Positions 35,553 through 44,723 of a stretch of 64,000 nucleotides of DNA are shown piece by piece. The position numbers and the translations under genes were made by a program. The first letter of the stretch is position 1. Every line of letters starts with the position of its first letter. The stretch comes from Sulfurimonas crateris. GTDB lineage: Bacteria; Campylobacterota; Campylobacteria; Campylobacterales; Sulfurimonadaceae. The notes below the pieces were generated by a model. That model saw only the letters and a program-made list of their open reading frames with translations, was not told the DNA's origin and did not search any database. The DNA lies in contig NZ_SZPX01000005.1 of assembly GCF_005217605.1 (NCBI RefSeq), positions 62,001 to 126,000 on the forward strand, given 5' to 3'.

Positions 35553-36943
35553 CTCTTTATCATACTCTCAACGCTAAAGCTAAATGTAGAGCCTTTGCCA
35601 AACTCTGAGCTTATCTCCAAAGATGAACCCAGCAGTTTTAAAACATAACTCACCATAGCCAAGCCCAGCCCCATAGAGTTATCCCAGCTGTTTCTGTCTA
35701 CTCTGTAAAATTTGTTTGTGACTTTTTGCAGATGCTCCTCTTTTATACCCACACCGCTATCTTTAATAGATATTTTGTTCTCACTTAGAGTTATAAACAC
35801 ATCGCCGTTTGAGTATTTCAGAGCGTTATCTACCAAGTTATCAAGAACAAGCTCCATCATCGTCTTATCGCTTACTACACTCAACTCTGCGGCATCTACT
35901 CTTATCTCTCTGTCTCTATATTTTGACTTTAGGTTTAACGCGATTTCTGCGCACAACTGACCTATATCGAACTCACTTTTATTGAGTATAAGATCGCCAT
36001 TTTCAAGCTTGACCGAGAGAGCGAGCCTGTCGAGCATCTTTGATATCTTCTGAGCATTTGAGCCAATTTTGCCCAAAAACTTCTCTCTGATGTTTTGCGG
36101 CATTTCGATATCTTCTTCGATCGTTTGAGCATAGCCGATAATTGCGGCAATAGGGTTTTTGAACTCGTGAGATAGTGCAGATAAAATATCGTTTCTCTGC
36201 TTATTCATCAATCTTAGCTTTGCCATATGTTTTGATTTTTTTCTCTCGTTTTTACTAAGTTTTTTTACCAGATTTTTAAGAAGCAATGAAATCTGTAAAA
36301 ATTCATAGAAGTATTTTGTCTTGATGATGGCTTTATAGTTTTTGTTTGAGACCTCATCTAGATAGTTTGTGATCTGCTCAATATCATAAACCACTTTTTG
36401 GCTCATGGTCTTAGAGATAAAAGTAGCAAGGATTAGTATCACCATAAAAACAAAAAAGAGCTTTATCCACAGAGAGTAAAAATCATACATTATCTGCTCC
36501 AGGCTCATAGAGAGCCTCAGGTATATCTGCTCATCTTTGTAGATAACCCGTTTGGCGATATATAAAAAATCCGCCTTTACGGTATTTGAATATCTTGTTA
36601 TATATCCGTAGTCTTGAGAATTAGACTGCATTATCTCAAATCTTGAAGCGTGATTGTCCATCTCTTTTTTATCTGCGTCCGACTCAGCTAAAACCACTCC
36701 ATCCACGGCAATTATAGTTACCCTCAGAGATGTTTTTTCATTAACCTCTGCTGCAAAACTCTCAAGATCGTCTACACTTTTCAGATCCATCTCCATAAAT
36801 TCGATGGCGTGTTTTAAGTGGTTTTTATTATGCTCAATTATTATATCTTTTAGCGCGATGTAACTGATGATCGATGAGACAAGAAGAGATGTTGCAAAAA
36901 GAAGCAGGAATTTTAAAATAAATATCTGATGTATTTTTAGCAC
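35549..36943 (-). CDS. Membrane sensor histidine kinase (PhoR-like)
   Basis: A 464-residue kinase with transmembrane helices at about 9-31 and 160-182 around a periplasmic domain of about 130 residues, a short linker, and a HisKA domain with phosphorylated His in LSALSHEFKNPIAAIIGYAQ. A HATPase domain follows with DNLVDNALKYS, IKDSGVGI and MGLGLAMV. It should phosphorylate the response regulator encoded just upstream, overlapping by seven bases. The signal is unknown; phosphate is one option given similarity to PhoR, but no pho genes are nearby. Confidence 0.9.
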   Translation of the reverse strand: MLKIHQIFILKFLLLFATSLLVSSIISYIALKDIIIEHNKNHLKHAIEFMEMDLKSVDDLESFAAEVNEKTSLRVTIIAVDGVVLAESDADKKEMDNHASRFEIMQSNSQDYGYITRYSNTVKADFLYIAKRVIYKDEQIYLRLSMSLEQIMYDFYSLWIKLFFVFMVILILATFISKTMSQKVVYDIEQITNYLDEVSNKNYKAIIKTKYFYEFLQISLLLKNLVKKLSKNERKKSKHMAKLRLMNKQRNDILSALSHEFKNPIAAIIGYAQTIEEDIEMPQNIREKFLGKIGSNAQKISKMLDRLALSVKLENGDLILNKSEFDIGQLCAEIALNLKSKYRDREIRVDAAELSVVSDKTMMELVLDNLVDNALKYSNGDVFITLSENKISIKDSGVGIKEEHLQKVTNKFYRVDRNSWDNSMGLGLAMVSYVLKLLGSSLEISSEFGKGSTFSFSVESMIKS

Positions 36944-37611
36944 AGCTTGTACCCTACTCCGCGGACAGTTTCTATGTAGTTTTTCGTTTTATCTGGGTCT
37001 ATCTTCTCTTTTAGCCTGTTTATGGCTACATTGACGGTTCTGTACTGGTACTCTTCTCCGTCTCCCCAGACATTTTCCAGAAGATAGTCACGGTCAAGCA
37101 CACTGTTTTTGTTGATGATGAACTCGCTTAAGAGATTGAACTCAAGTTTTGTGACATCAGTTTTTTTGCCTTCAACTGTGAGAGTCCTTGAACTTTTATC
37201 GAGCAGCAGGTCTCTGTGCGAGAGTATCCCCTCTTCGACCTTTTTTGAGGTTCTTCTTAAAACTGCTTTTATGCGAAGAAGAAGCTCTTTCATATTGAAA
37301 GGTTTTGTTATGTAGTCGTCTCCGCCTCTTATAAAACCCTCTTCTATCTCAGAATCCGCATTTTTCGCACTTAGATATATCACAGGCGTAGCAAATCCCC
37401 TTTTTCTAAGGGTTTGCACAAATTCGCTCCCCTCTACACCGGGGAGATTTCTATCCATAATAAGAAGATCAATATCCTCTTCGACAAGCATCTGCTCGAC
37501 ACTTTTTGTGTTTAAAAAGCCGATGACCTCATAACCCTCTTTTTGCAGATTGTACTCAATGAGCTCTAGAATATCCTCTTCATCTTCCACTACGACGATT
37601 TTTGCACTCAT
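36937..37611 (-). CDS. OmpR/PhoB-family response regulator
   Basis: A 224-residue two-domain regulator. The receiver domain has the acidic pair EDEED, phosphoacceptor in DLLIMDRNLPG and the conserved lysine in YITKPFNMKEL. The C-terminal winged helix of OmpR type has LLSEFIINKNSVLDRDYLLENVW and RTVNVAINRLKEKI. It heads a two-gene operon with the kinase. Confidence 0.94.
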   Translation of the reverse strand: MSAKIVVVEDEEDILELIEYNLQKEGYEVIGFLNTKSVEQMLVEEDIDLLIMDRNLPGVEGSEFVQTLRKRGFATPVIYLSAKNADSEIEEGFIRGGDDYITKPFNMKELLLRIKAVLRRTSKKVEEGILSHRDLLLDKSSRTLTVEGKKTDVTKLEFNLLSEFIINKNSVLDRDYLLENVWGDGEEYQYRTVNVAINRLKEKIDPDKTKNYIETVRGVGYKLC

Positions 37612-37676
37612 GTTTTAAGAATTCCTAGTTAAATTTTATACTATTGTAGCAAAAAAGGGTCTCTTTTTGATTACAG

Positions 37677-38486
37677 CTACTTCTCTATCCATGCATCACT
37701 TCTCAAGACCTCGCCATCGTCAAATATCTTAAGTTTAAATGCGCTCTCACATCTGCCCTCACTAAAATCCATTATAGCTATCTGCATTATCTTTTTACAC
37801 TTTTTTGGAATATCAAAATGCCCTCTCATACCTGTAAGAAACTGCTTTAGAGGCACTTTCTCATCCATCCCGATGACATTATCCCTGCATCCGGTAAGCC
37901 CCATATCGGTCATATATGCGGTGCCATTTGCTATTTGAAAATCATCTGTAGAGACATGTGTATGTGTTCCGATTATCGCGCTCACTTTTCCTTGAAGAAG
38001 CATCATCATTGCTCTTTTTTCACTTGTTGCTTCCGCATGAAAATCTATAAAAATATTTTTCACTCCACTCTCATGCAATACTTCCACACTCTCTTTTGCA
38101 CATCTAAAAGCGTTGTCGGTATATGGCATAGCGTAGTGCCCCATAAGGTTAAGAACAGCCAGTTTCTCTGTGCCAATTTCATAAACCTTACAGCCTGTTC
38201 CGTTTACCTCATCCGGATAGTTGTGAGGTCTTAGTATCTCGTGAGTATCAAAGAGTGCTTCAACCTCTTTTTTATCCCACGTGTGATTTCCGCCGCTCAT
38301 ACAGTCCACACCGTAACCTACGATCTCGTTGGCATTTTTAAGGGTTAGTCCGAAACCGTGGGAAGCATTCTCATAGTTTGCAATGACAAAGTCTACTCCA
38401 TACTCCGCCCTAACTTTCGGCAAGTGGCTCTTTAACATATCTCTACCAGGACTTCCTACTATATCTCCAATGAATGCTATTCTCAA
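37677..38486 (-). CDS. YmdB-type metallophosphoesterase
   Basis: A 269-residue protein of the TIGR00282/YmdB family, opening with IAFIGDIVGSPGRDML and carrying NYENASHGFGLT, GGNHTWD, DFHAEATSEK and GTHTHVSTDD. Bacillus YmdB hydrolyses 2',3'-cyclic nucleotides and affects biofilm decisions. It uses a dimetal site, whose ligands are visible. It lies 47 bases after the P-loop NTPase gene. Confidence 0.88.
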   Translation of the reverse strand: MRIAFIGDIVGSPGRDMLKSHLPKVRAEYGVDFVIANYENASHGFGLTLKNANEIVGYGVDCMSGGNHTWDKKEVEALFDTHEILRPHNYPDEVNGTGCKVYEIGTEKLAVLNLMGHYAMPYTDNAFRCAKESVEVLHESGVKNIFIDFHAEATSEKRAMMMLLQGKVSAIIGTHTHVSTDDFQIANGTAYMTDMGLTGCRDNVIGMDEKVPLKQFLTGMRGHFDIPKKCKKIMQIAIMDFSEGRCESAFKLKIFDDGEVLRSDAWIEK

Positions 38487-38533
38487 ATACTATCCTTTTT
38501 TAAAATATTTTTTATTTGTTGCATTTAAATTTC

Positions 38534-40210
38534 TTATTGTTTCTCTAAAAGCATATTCATTTTTATTTTTTGTTCTTCATTACCTTCTGTACTTATCTTC
38601 GTTATGACCTTAAGAAGCTTTTCTTTGTATGGTAAAAAATCTCCTGATACAGACTTTTTTTCCCAAGAAAAAAACATTAAAGAATTTTTTACAAAATCTA
38701 TACTTTCATAAAAATACTTTTCTAAATCTTCTTCTTTTAAATGATTTAATGATATCGCCGAGCCATCCCACTCTCTTTTAATAACTTTCTTTACAAGATT
38801 TATTACTTTTTCACTAGAATCTATATCATTTATAGTTTCTGTATTTTGACTTTCATAATAATTTTTCAAATCAGAATGAAAAGAGATTATTTCTTCTATT
38901 TTTTTTTCTTTAAAAGGATCATATATCCCATCATCATTTTTTCTATGCACTTCTAAATATTTTTTTAGAACTTCAATAGCAAAAGTATTATACTGCTGGT
39001 TATTTGTATTATCATATTTTTTTAACTCTTCTATAAAATAAATAAAATTATCTGAATCTAAAATATTTATAATATTTTCTTTATTCTCTTCCAATAATTT
39101 ATATAGATTTTTTGTATACTCTTCAAATGTATAATTTAAACCATATCTTGCTTTTGCTAAATAGTCATAAATTTCATTCTTAACACTACTATATTTTTGA
39201 CTTGCAATTCTCTTATCAACACCTTTTTTTAATGGCTCTTCCTCTATCAAGGAGTTTTTTACATAAGAAACCACGTTGTGTGTAAAGTCACTCATATGAA
39301 AGTATCCACTATTACCAAAATTGATGTAATTCAACAACTTTTCAAAATCTTCATTTTTTGCTTTTTCTCTAGAAGGCTGTCCATATTCTTGGTTTTTCAA
39401 TTCTTCTAAATCATATGGATTGCTATATCTACTAAGTTCTTCAAAATCTACGGATAAGTCAATGGCATTAATGGTCGAAATTTCCAATATATTTTCAACA
39501 AGCTCTCTTTCAATATCCTTATGTTCTTTTACAAGTTCCTCTACAAAGCTATAATCATTTAAAGCATTGATTACTCTTTTTATCACACGAATATTATTGA
39601 TATTGTGTTTTTGAAAATATTCTAACGGATAATCTTGAAAAACTTTCAAACTCTCTTTAACTAGTGAATAAGATTCTTCTGGTGTTGGAGCATAATTAAA
39701 GTCATAATCAATGATTTTATCTTTATACTTTGACAAATCTTCATCTTTTAACTCACCTTTATTGAGTATCATCAGCACATGGCAGTTTTTTTGCTCTTTT
39801 AGTTCTGATATTAATCCAAGCACATCTTTTAATTTCAACTTATCCGACATACGCTCAAAATCATCGAAACAAATGATTACATTTTCAAAATCTTTTTTTT
39901 CAAACCAAGATAACGCAAGAGATATATCCATTCCATAAAGCTTAAATGAGCCTATTTTATCTTTAATGTTTTTAGTAAATCCATTTTGTGTATATACCTG
40001 CAAAAGCAAATCATTTTTAATTTGTTGAATTGTTTCTTGCCCAAATAATGATATATAAGCTATTTTTTCATCTACAAAATTGTCCTTAATAAGCTCTTGC
40101 CAAAAAAATGTTTTACCGACTCCCCAATCTCCATTTATTGCAATTCCAAAAGCTTTTTCAAACTTTAATAATTCTTTGAGTCTTGTTTTTATTATTTTAG
40201 TTGAACTCAT
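38534..40210 (-). CDS. KAP-type P-loop NTPase
   Basis: A 558-residue protein with Walker A GDWGVGKTF (about 27-35) and Walker B VIICFDDFERM (about 109-119), followed by NKGEL and a long helical C-terminal half. The arrangement matches the KAP family of P-loop NTPases. Unlike many KAP members it shows no transmembrane helices between the Walker motifs. Its base composition is markedly more AT-rich than its neighbours and the protein is rich in K, N, E and Y. KAP NTPases are often near defence genes, but its role is unknown. GGAGA precedes the start. Confidence 0.78.
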   Translation of the reverse strand: MSSTKIIKTRLKELLKFEKAFGIAINGDWGVGKTFFWQELIKDNFVDEKIAYISLFGQETIQQIKNDLLLQVYTQNGFTKNIKDKIGSFKLYGMDISLALSWFEKKDFENVIICFDDFERMSDKLKLKDVLGLISELKEQKNCHVLMILNKGELKDEDLSKYKDKIIDYDFNYAPTPEESYSLVKESLKVFQDYPLEYFQKHNINNIRVIKRVINALNDYSFVEELVKEHKDIERELVENILEISTINAIDLSVDFEELSRYSNPYDLEELKNQEYGQPSREKAKNEDFEKLLNYINFGNSGYFHMSDFTHNVVSYVKNSLIEEEPLKKGVDKRIASQKYSSVKNEIYDYLAKARYGLNYTFEEYTKNLYKLLEENKENIINILDSDNFIYFIEELKKYDNTNNQQYNTFAIEVLKKYLEVHRKNDDGIYDPFKEKKIEEIISFHSDLKNYYESQNTETINDIDSSEKVINLVKKVIKREWDGSAISLNHLKEEDLEKYFYESIDFVKNSLMFFSWEKKSVSGDFLPYKEKLLKVITKISTEGNEEQKIKMNMLLEKQ

Positions 40211-40307
40211 TTTGTGTTCTCCATGCCTATCATCTTATAATGGCATCTATGTTTATAGTATTTATTTAAAAGGTTTTATTTTACCTAAATTAAAATAGTA
40301 GATAACT

Positions 40308-41183
40308 TCATCCATTATTCAGTCTCTCTAAAATCTCCAAGGCTCCACTCTCAAACTTTGAAAAAGCAAACCACTTTTTGCCGAGGTCTTTAAGGCTTGC
40401 ACCTATGTGGTAAATCTCTGTATTATCTATTATCAAAAACCTGTCATGAGCTTTTTTGAACTCTTGAAGTTCTATGTTTTGATATTGGGAGTTGTATTTT
40501 TTAAAATCCAAATGCAACTTTTTTGAAATACTCCCGGTATAGATTTTTATCTTTATATGTTGATATTTACTAAAGAGTGTAAAAACAGTGTCGTCTATGT
40601 AGTTGTCTATAAGTAACACTTCGCTTTTTGCACTACGAAGCAAATCGTTCACAAAAACATAGGCATCGTAAATTTGACCATCAAAAAGTATCCCTTGTTT
40701 GTGTTTTATAGATTTATCTTCAAGCGCATCAAATAACTTTTCAAATTTCTCATCTATTTTTATCTCATGTGCCATTTGTCTTTTTTCTACTAGCTCAAGG
40801 CGTGTAAAAATATCTGCATTTTGAGAAAGAAAGCTTCTCATTTTGACAAAACTATTAATTATCTGGATGCTTGTTTGAATGGCTGTATCGCTTCTAAGAA
40901 CTGCTGAGAGCATAGAGACGCCTTGCTCTGTAAATGCAAATGGTAGAGATGAAGAGTGTTTAAGTGATTGAAACCGGTCGCAATTTGCGACCAGTTCATT
41001 TTTTTCTTCTATAGTCAGTTGAAACCGAAACTCTTTTGGGAACCTTTCAATATTTCTTTTGACTTGCTCTCCCAGTCTTTTTGGCTCTACACCGTAAAGT
41101 TCAGCCAAATCTCTATCAACCATCACTTGCACGCCGCGAATGGTAAAGATTTTCTTTTCTATCTCTATTACTGGCTCATTCAT
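40308..41183 (-). CDS. ORF6N-domain protein with PLD-like C-terminus
   Basis: A 291-residue protein. Its N-terminal half (about 1-115) is an ORF6N domain (FTIRGVQVMVDRDLAELYGV, FPFTEQGV-like FAFTEQGVSMLSAVL), a DNA-associated domain of phage and mobile-element proteins. A short coiled coil follows, and the C-terminal half (about 165-285) resembles a phospholipase D-type fold with VLLIDNYIDD and AHDRFLIIDN, a single HxD-like remnant of the HKD motif. It lies between mfd and the P-loop NTPase gene, all in the same direction with gaps near 95 bases. The role is unknown; defence or mobile-element regulation is possible. Confidence 0.8.
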   Translation of the reverse strand: MNEPVIEIEKKIFTIRGVQVMVDRDLAELYGVEPKRLGEQVKRNIERFPKEFRFQLTIEEKNELVANCDRFQSLKHSSSLPFAFTEQGVSMLSAVLRSDTAIQTSIQIINSFVKMRSFLSQNADIFTRLELVEKRQMAHEIKIDEKFEKLFDALEDKSIKHKQGILFDGQIYDAYVFVNDLLRSAKSEVLLIDNYIDDTVFTLFSKYQHIKIKIYTGSISKKLHLDFKKYNSQYQNIELQEFKKAHDRFLIIDNTEIYHIGASLKDLGKKWFAFSKFESGALEILERLNNG

Positions 41184-41278
41184 TACTCAAAGCTCCACAT
41201 ATTCATTTTATAAATCTTATCAAACTAATTTATTTTCATGAAAAAATATGTCATTTTGTAATACTTTTTATATTAAAT

Positions 41279-44251
41279 TTATCCTCTCAAATACTTCAGC
41301 ACTGCTTTTATGATGTCGTCATCATCTTTTGAGTCTGACTTAATGCTCTCTTTTTTCTCATCCATATAGGTAAGTGTGATATTTTGTCCATAGTTTGAAA
41401 CACTCTTTATCTTCTTATGCAAACTCAAAATTTTGATGACCATAAGTTCAAAGAACTGCTTGGTCGGTGTGTCGAGCTCGCCGAAGCGGTCTATCATCTC
41501 CTCTTGTATCTCATATATCTCCAGCGGTGTTTCGCATGATGAGAGTCGTCTGTAGATGTCAAGGCGGAGTCTGTCCTCTTTTACCACCTCATCCGATATG
41601 AAAGCTGAGATGGTAAGCTTTATATCTACTTTTAGCTTTTCGCTCTGGGCTTGATTACTCAGTAGTTTTATAGCATCTTCCAACATTCTAAGATACAAAG
41701 AGTAGCCTATATTCTTTATATGTCCGCTTTGGGCATCGCCAACCAGATTTCCGCCGCCTCTTATCTCTAAGTCGTGATATGCAAGCACCGAGCCGCTTCC
41801 CAAAAATGAGTTTGACTCCAACGCTAAGAGTCTCTTTTTGGCATCATCAGTTAGTGTCTCTTTACTCTCGACTATAAAGTATGCAAACCCTTCCAAGCTG
41901 CTGCGACCGACGCGACCGCGGAGCTGATGCAAGTCCGCCATTCCAAACCTGTCCGCACCGTCAACTATGATGGTATTAACACGCGGCATATGGATTCCTG
42001 ACTCTATGATAGAGGTTGCAAGCATAAGGTCATACTCTCCCGCTTCAAACTTTAAAAGCTCTTTTTCCGTCTCTGTTGCGGAGATCCTGGAGTGAAGCAT
42101 AACTACTCTTAGCTGGGGAAGTATCGCTTTTAGCTCCCCTAGTTTTATAGGCATATGATCTATCGAGTTATGGACGTAAAATATCTGTCCGCCACGTCTG
42201 ATCTCTCTTAAAATCACCTCTTTTATAAGCTTCTCGTCATACTCTTTTACAAATGTACGTACAGGCTCTCTCTCGCTTGGCGGGGTAAGCAGCTGCGACA
42301 TTGTTTTGATGGAGCTCAGCGCTTGATTGAGTGAGCGCGGTATCGGTGTCGCGCTCATTGAGAGAAGATGAACATTGTGATAAAGCTCTTTTATCTTCTC
42401 TTTTTGCTTAACGCCAAACTTATGCTCCTCATCTATAATGACAACTCCTAGGTTCTTAAACTCCAGATCAAAAAGCGTATGAGTTCCGACAACAACGTCC
42501 AAATCTCCGCTTGCAAGAGCTTTGGTTATATTTTTCTTATCTTTTGCGCTTACAAATCTATCGAGCTTTGAGCACTTTATCCCCAGTTCGTCAAACCTCT
42601 CATGTAACGAGCGGTAGTGCTGTGCTGAAAGCAGTGTTGTAGGAACGATAAGAGCCGACTGATAACCAGACTTATATGCTGCAAATATGGTATTCATAGC
42701 AACTTCGGTCTTTCCAAAACCGACATCACCGCTGAGTAGTCTGTCCATAATATGACCAGAGCTCATCTGAGTAATGATCTCATTTATTGATTGTGTCTGA
42801 TCGTCCGTGTACTCAAATCCGGATAGCTTTTGAAACGCTCTTAGCTCATCCTCATCTACTCTTATTTTTGGTGCCTTTATAAGCTCCCTTGCAGCGGCGG
42901 TATTTACGATCTGCCCTGCGATCTCCATAAGCCGTTTTTTGACACTCTCTTTTAGTTTGCCGAAGCTCCCTTTGCCGAGCTTGTCAAGAACGGGAACAGA
43001 ACCGCCTGAGGCGATATAGCGGTCTATGACATCAAGATTTTCAACGGGAAGCAATATCTTGTCATCGCCAACATACTTGATGACTATAAAATCTTTAATA
43101 CCGCCCAATATCTCGGTCTTCTCAATGCTCTCAAAGATGCCGACACCATAATCCTCATGAACAACATAATCACCCGCTTTTAGATCATCGAGCAAAATGG
43201 AGCTTTTTCTTCTGCGTCTGATTCTATCAGGCTTGTTAAGCGAAATTACAAGCTCATCTTTTGTAAGTATGTTTAATATATATGGAGCATAGCGGGTCTC
43301 GATACCTTTTAGATCAAACAATCCCGCCTGCTTAACGACCGCCTCGTTTGAAGCTATCACAGTTATCTTTTTATCTTTATGCACTTTTAAAAGAGCGTGG
43401 ATATCCGTTACGGATATCTCTTTAAAGTCGTCCGATTCGTCCAAAACCTCAAGGTTGAAAGACTCTCTTGATAGTGTCGGCTTATTTAGGGCATAGGCAT
43501 CTACCAAAAAAGCATCCAGATTTCTGACAAGCTTGGCATCTTTGCCCTCTAAAAAATTTGCCGCATTCTCATCAAGGTGCCAAAGTCCCAACGAAGCAAT
43601 ATCTTTTACAAGAGAGTTAAACTCGCTTTTGGAGACCTTCTCGTTTAGAGTATTGAACTCATCCTCATTTAGCGAGTAAAAAGCGGGTGTGATCTCTACA
43701 CTCTCAAGCTCATCTTTTTGAGTCCTTTGCGATTCAAGCTCAAAATATTTTATCTGCTCTATCTCATCATCAAAAAGAGAGATCCTAAGCGGCATAGCCG
43801 ATGATGGAGGAAATATATCTATGATGTCACCGCGAAAGGAGATCTCACCCTCAACTTGAACCATATCTACAAAGCTATAACCCCAAAAAAGCATCTGCTC
43901 CTGAAACTTTTTAAGCTCTACAGTAGAGCCGAACTCAAGCCTTGTTGAGGCTAAAAGATTCTCTTTTGGAAGATTAAAAAGCAGCGTCTTTAAAGGTGAG
44001 ATTATAAGCGGCTTTTTTTTAAGAGAGTGGTATTTTCTAAGAGTAGAGAAGAGTTCGTGAATCTCCTCTTTATATACTCTTAGGTCATCCCCGAAAGTCG
44101 CTCTTAGATCCGGAAATACGAGAACATCTTTTTTAAAAAACCTAGCTACGCTCTCAAGAGAGTGCGCCTCTTTTGCGTCTTGGCAGATCAAGATCTCAAG
44201 ATCTTGATCTTTAGAGGTTTTGTAGTATTGAAATAGTCTGTTTTGTGACAT
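41279..44251 (-). CDS. mfd: Transcription-repair coupling factor Mfd
   Basis: Removes RNA polymerase stalled at DNA damage and recruits UvrA. The 990-residue protein has a UvrB-homology region, a polymerase-binding domain (LKAGDYVVHEDYGVGIF) and a translocase with Walker A GDVGFGKTEVAM, DEEHKFGVKQKE and the RGRVGR motif. A TRCF C-terminal domain follows. It is shorter than E. coli Mfd (1148), as in other Campylobacterota. It follows the bactofilin gene by 16 bases. Confidence 0.95.
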   Translation of the reverse strand: MSQNRLFQYYKTSKDQDLEILICQDAKEAHSLESVARFFKKDVLVFPDLRATFGDDLRVYKEEIHELFSTLRKYHSLKKKPLIISPLKTLLFNLPKENLLASTRLEFGSTVELKKFQEQMLFWGYSFVDMVQVEGEISFRGDIIDIFPPSSAMPLRISLFDDEIEQIKYFELESQRTQKDELESVEITPAFYSLNEDEFNTLNEKVSKSEFNSLVKDIASLGLWHLDENAANFLEGKDAKLVRNLDAFLVDAYALNKPTLSRESFNLEVLDESDDFKEISVTDIHALLKVHKDKKITVIASNEAVVKQAGLFDLKGIETRYAPYILNILTKDELVISLNKPDRIRRRRKSSILLDDLKAGDYVVHEDYGVGIFESIEKTEILGGIKDFIVIKYVGDDKILLPVENLDVIDRYIASGGSVPVLDKLGKGSFGKLKESVKKRLMEIAGQIVNTAAARELIKAPKIRVDEDELRAFQKLSGFEYTDDQTQSINEIITQMSSGHIMDRLLSGDVGFGKTEVAMNTIFAAYKSGYQSALIVPTTLLSAQHYRSLHERFDELGIKCSKLDRFVSAKDKKNITKALASGDLDVVVGTHTLFDLEFKNLGVVIIDEEHKFGVKQKEKIKELYHNVHLLSMSATPIPRSLNQALSSIKTMSQLLTPPSEREPVRTFVKEYDEKLIKEVILREIRRGGQIFYVHNSIDHMPIKLGELKAILPQLRVVMLHSRISATETEKELLKFEAGEYDLMLATSIIESGIHMPRVNTIIVDGADRFGMADLHQLRGRVGRSSLEGFAYFIVESKETLTDDAKKRLLALESNSFLGSGSVLAYHDLEIRGGGNLVGDAQSGHIKNIGYSLYLRMLEDAIKLLSNQAQSEKLKVDIKLTISAFISDEVVKEDRLRLDIYRRLSSCETPLEIYEIQEEMIDRFGELDTPTKQFFELMVIKILSLHKKIKSVSNYGQNITLTYMDEKKESIKSDSKDDDDIIKAVLKYLRG

Positions 44252-44267
44252 TATATTGAGTTGAGGA

Positions 44268-44723
44268 TTATGATACTTTTACCTCATTATCATTAATAAG
44301 GCTCTTTAGCGTGTCGGCAGGAATGCTCTCATTGTGTGATGCTTTTTTTGGAGCCGCAGTGACATCTTTTACGATGCTCTCTCCTTCAAAGATGCCTTTT
44401 GCTTCTATAACAAGCTCGCCTGACTCTATGGAGCCGCTTACTCTTCCGTGCGCTTTTATCTCTACTCTTGCAGCACTTATACTGCCTTCTACATAGCCTT
44501 GGACTACAAGTCTTGTCGTAGATATATCCCCTTTGATATGTCCGCTTTTACCGATATTTACCTCTTTGCTGGAGTTTATAGTCCCCTCAAACTCTCCATC
44601 TACATAGAGATTGCACGCTAACGTCATCTCTCCTTTGATTGTAGAGCCAGCTGTGATGATGGTAGTGTTTGTGTCGGGTTTGGTACCTTTATGTGCGCTG
44701 TCGCTGTTATTAAAGATTGCCAT
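44268..44723 (-). CDS. Bactofilin (CcmA-like cell-shape protein)
   Basis: A 151-residue protein with a central beta-helix made of short repeats (TIITAGSTIKGEMTLACNLYV; GHIKGDISTTRLVVQGYVEG; GRVSGSIESGELVIEAKG), the bactofilin fold, between disordered ends. In Helicobacter pylori the bactofilin CcmA works with M23 peptidases to set helical shape. Its first 100 bases overlap the end of the M23 peptidase gene in another frame. AAGGAG lies about 11 bases before the ATG, which is a rather wide spacing. Confidence 0.9.
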   Translation of the reverse strand: MAIFNNSDSAHKGTKPDTNTTIITAGSTIKGEMTLACNLYVDGEFEGTINSSKEVNIGKSGHIKGDISTTRLVVQGYVEGSISAARVEIKAHGRVSGSIESGELVIEAKGIFEGESIVKDVTAAPKKASHNESIPADTLKSLINDNEVKVS

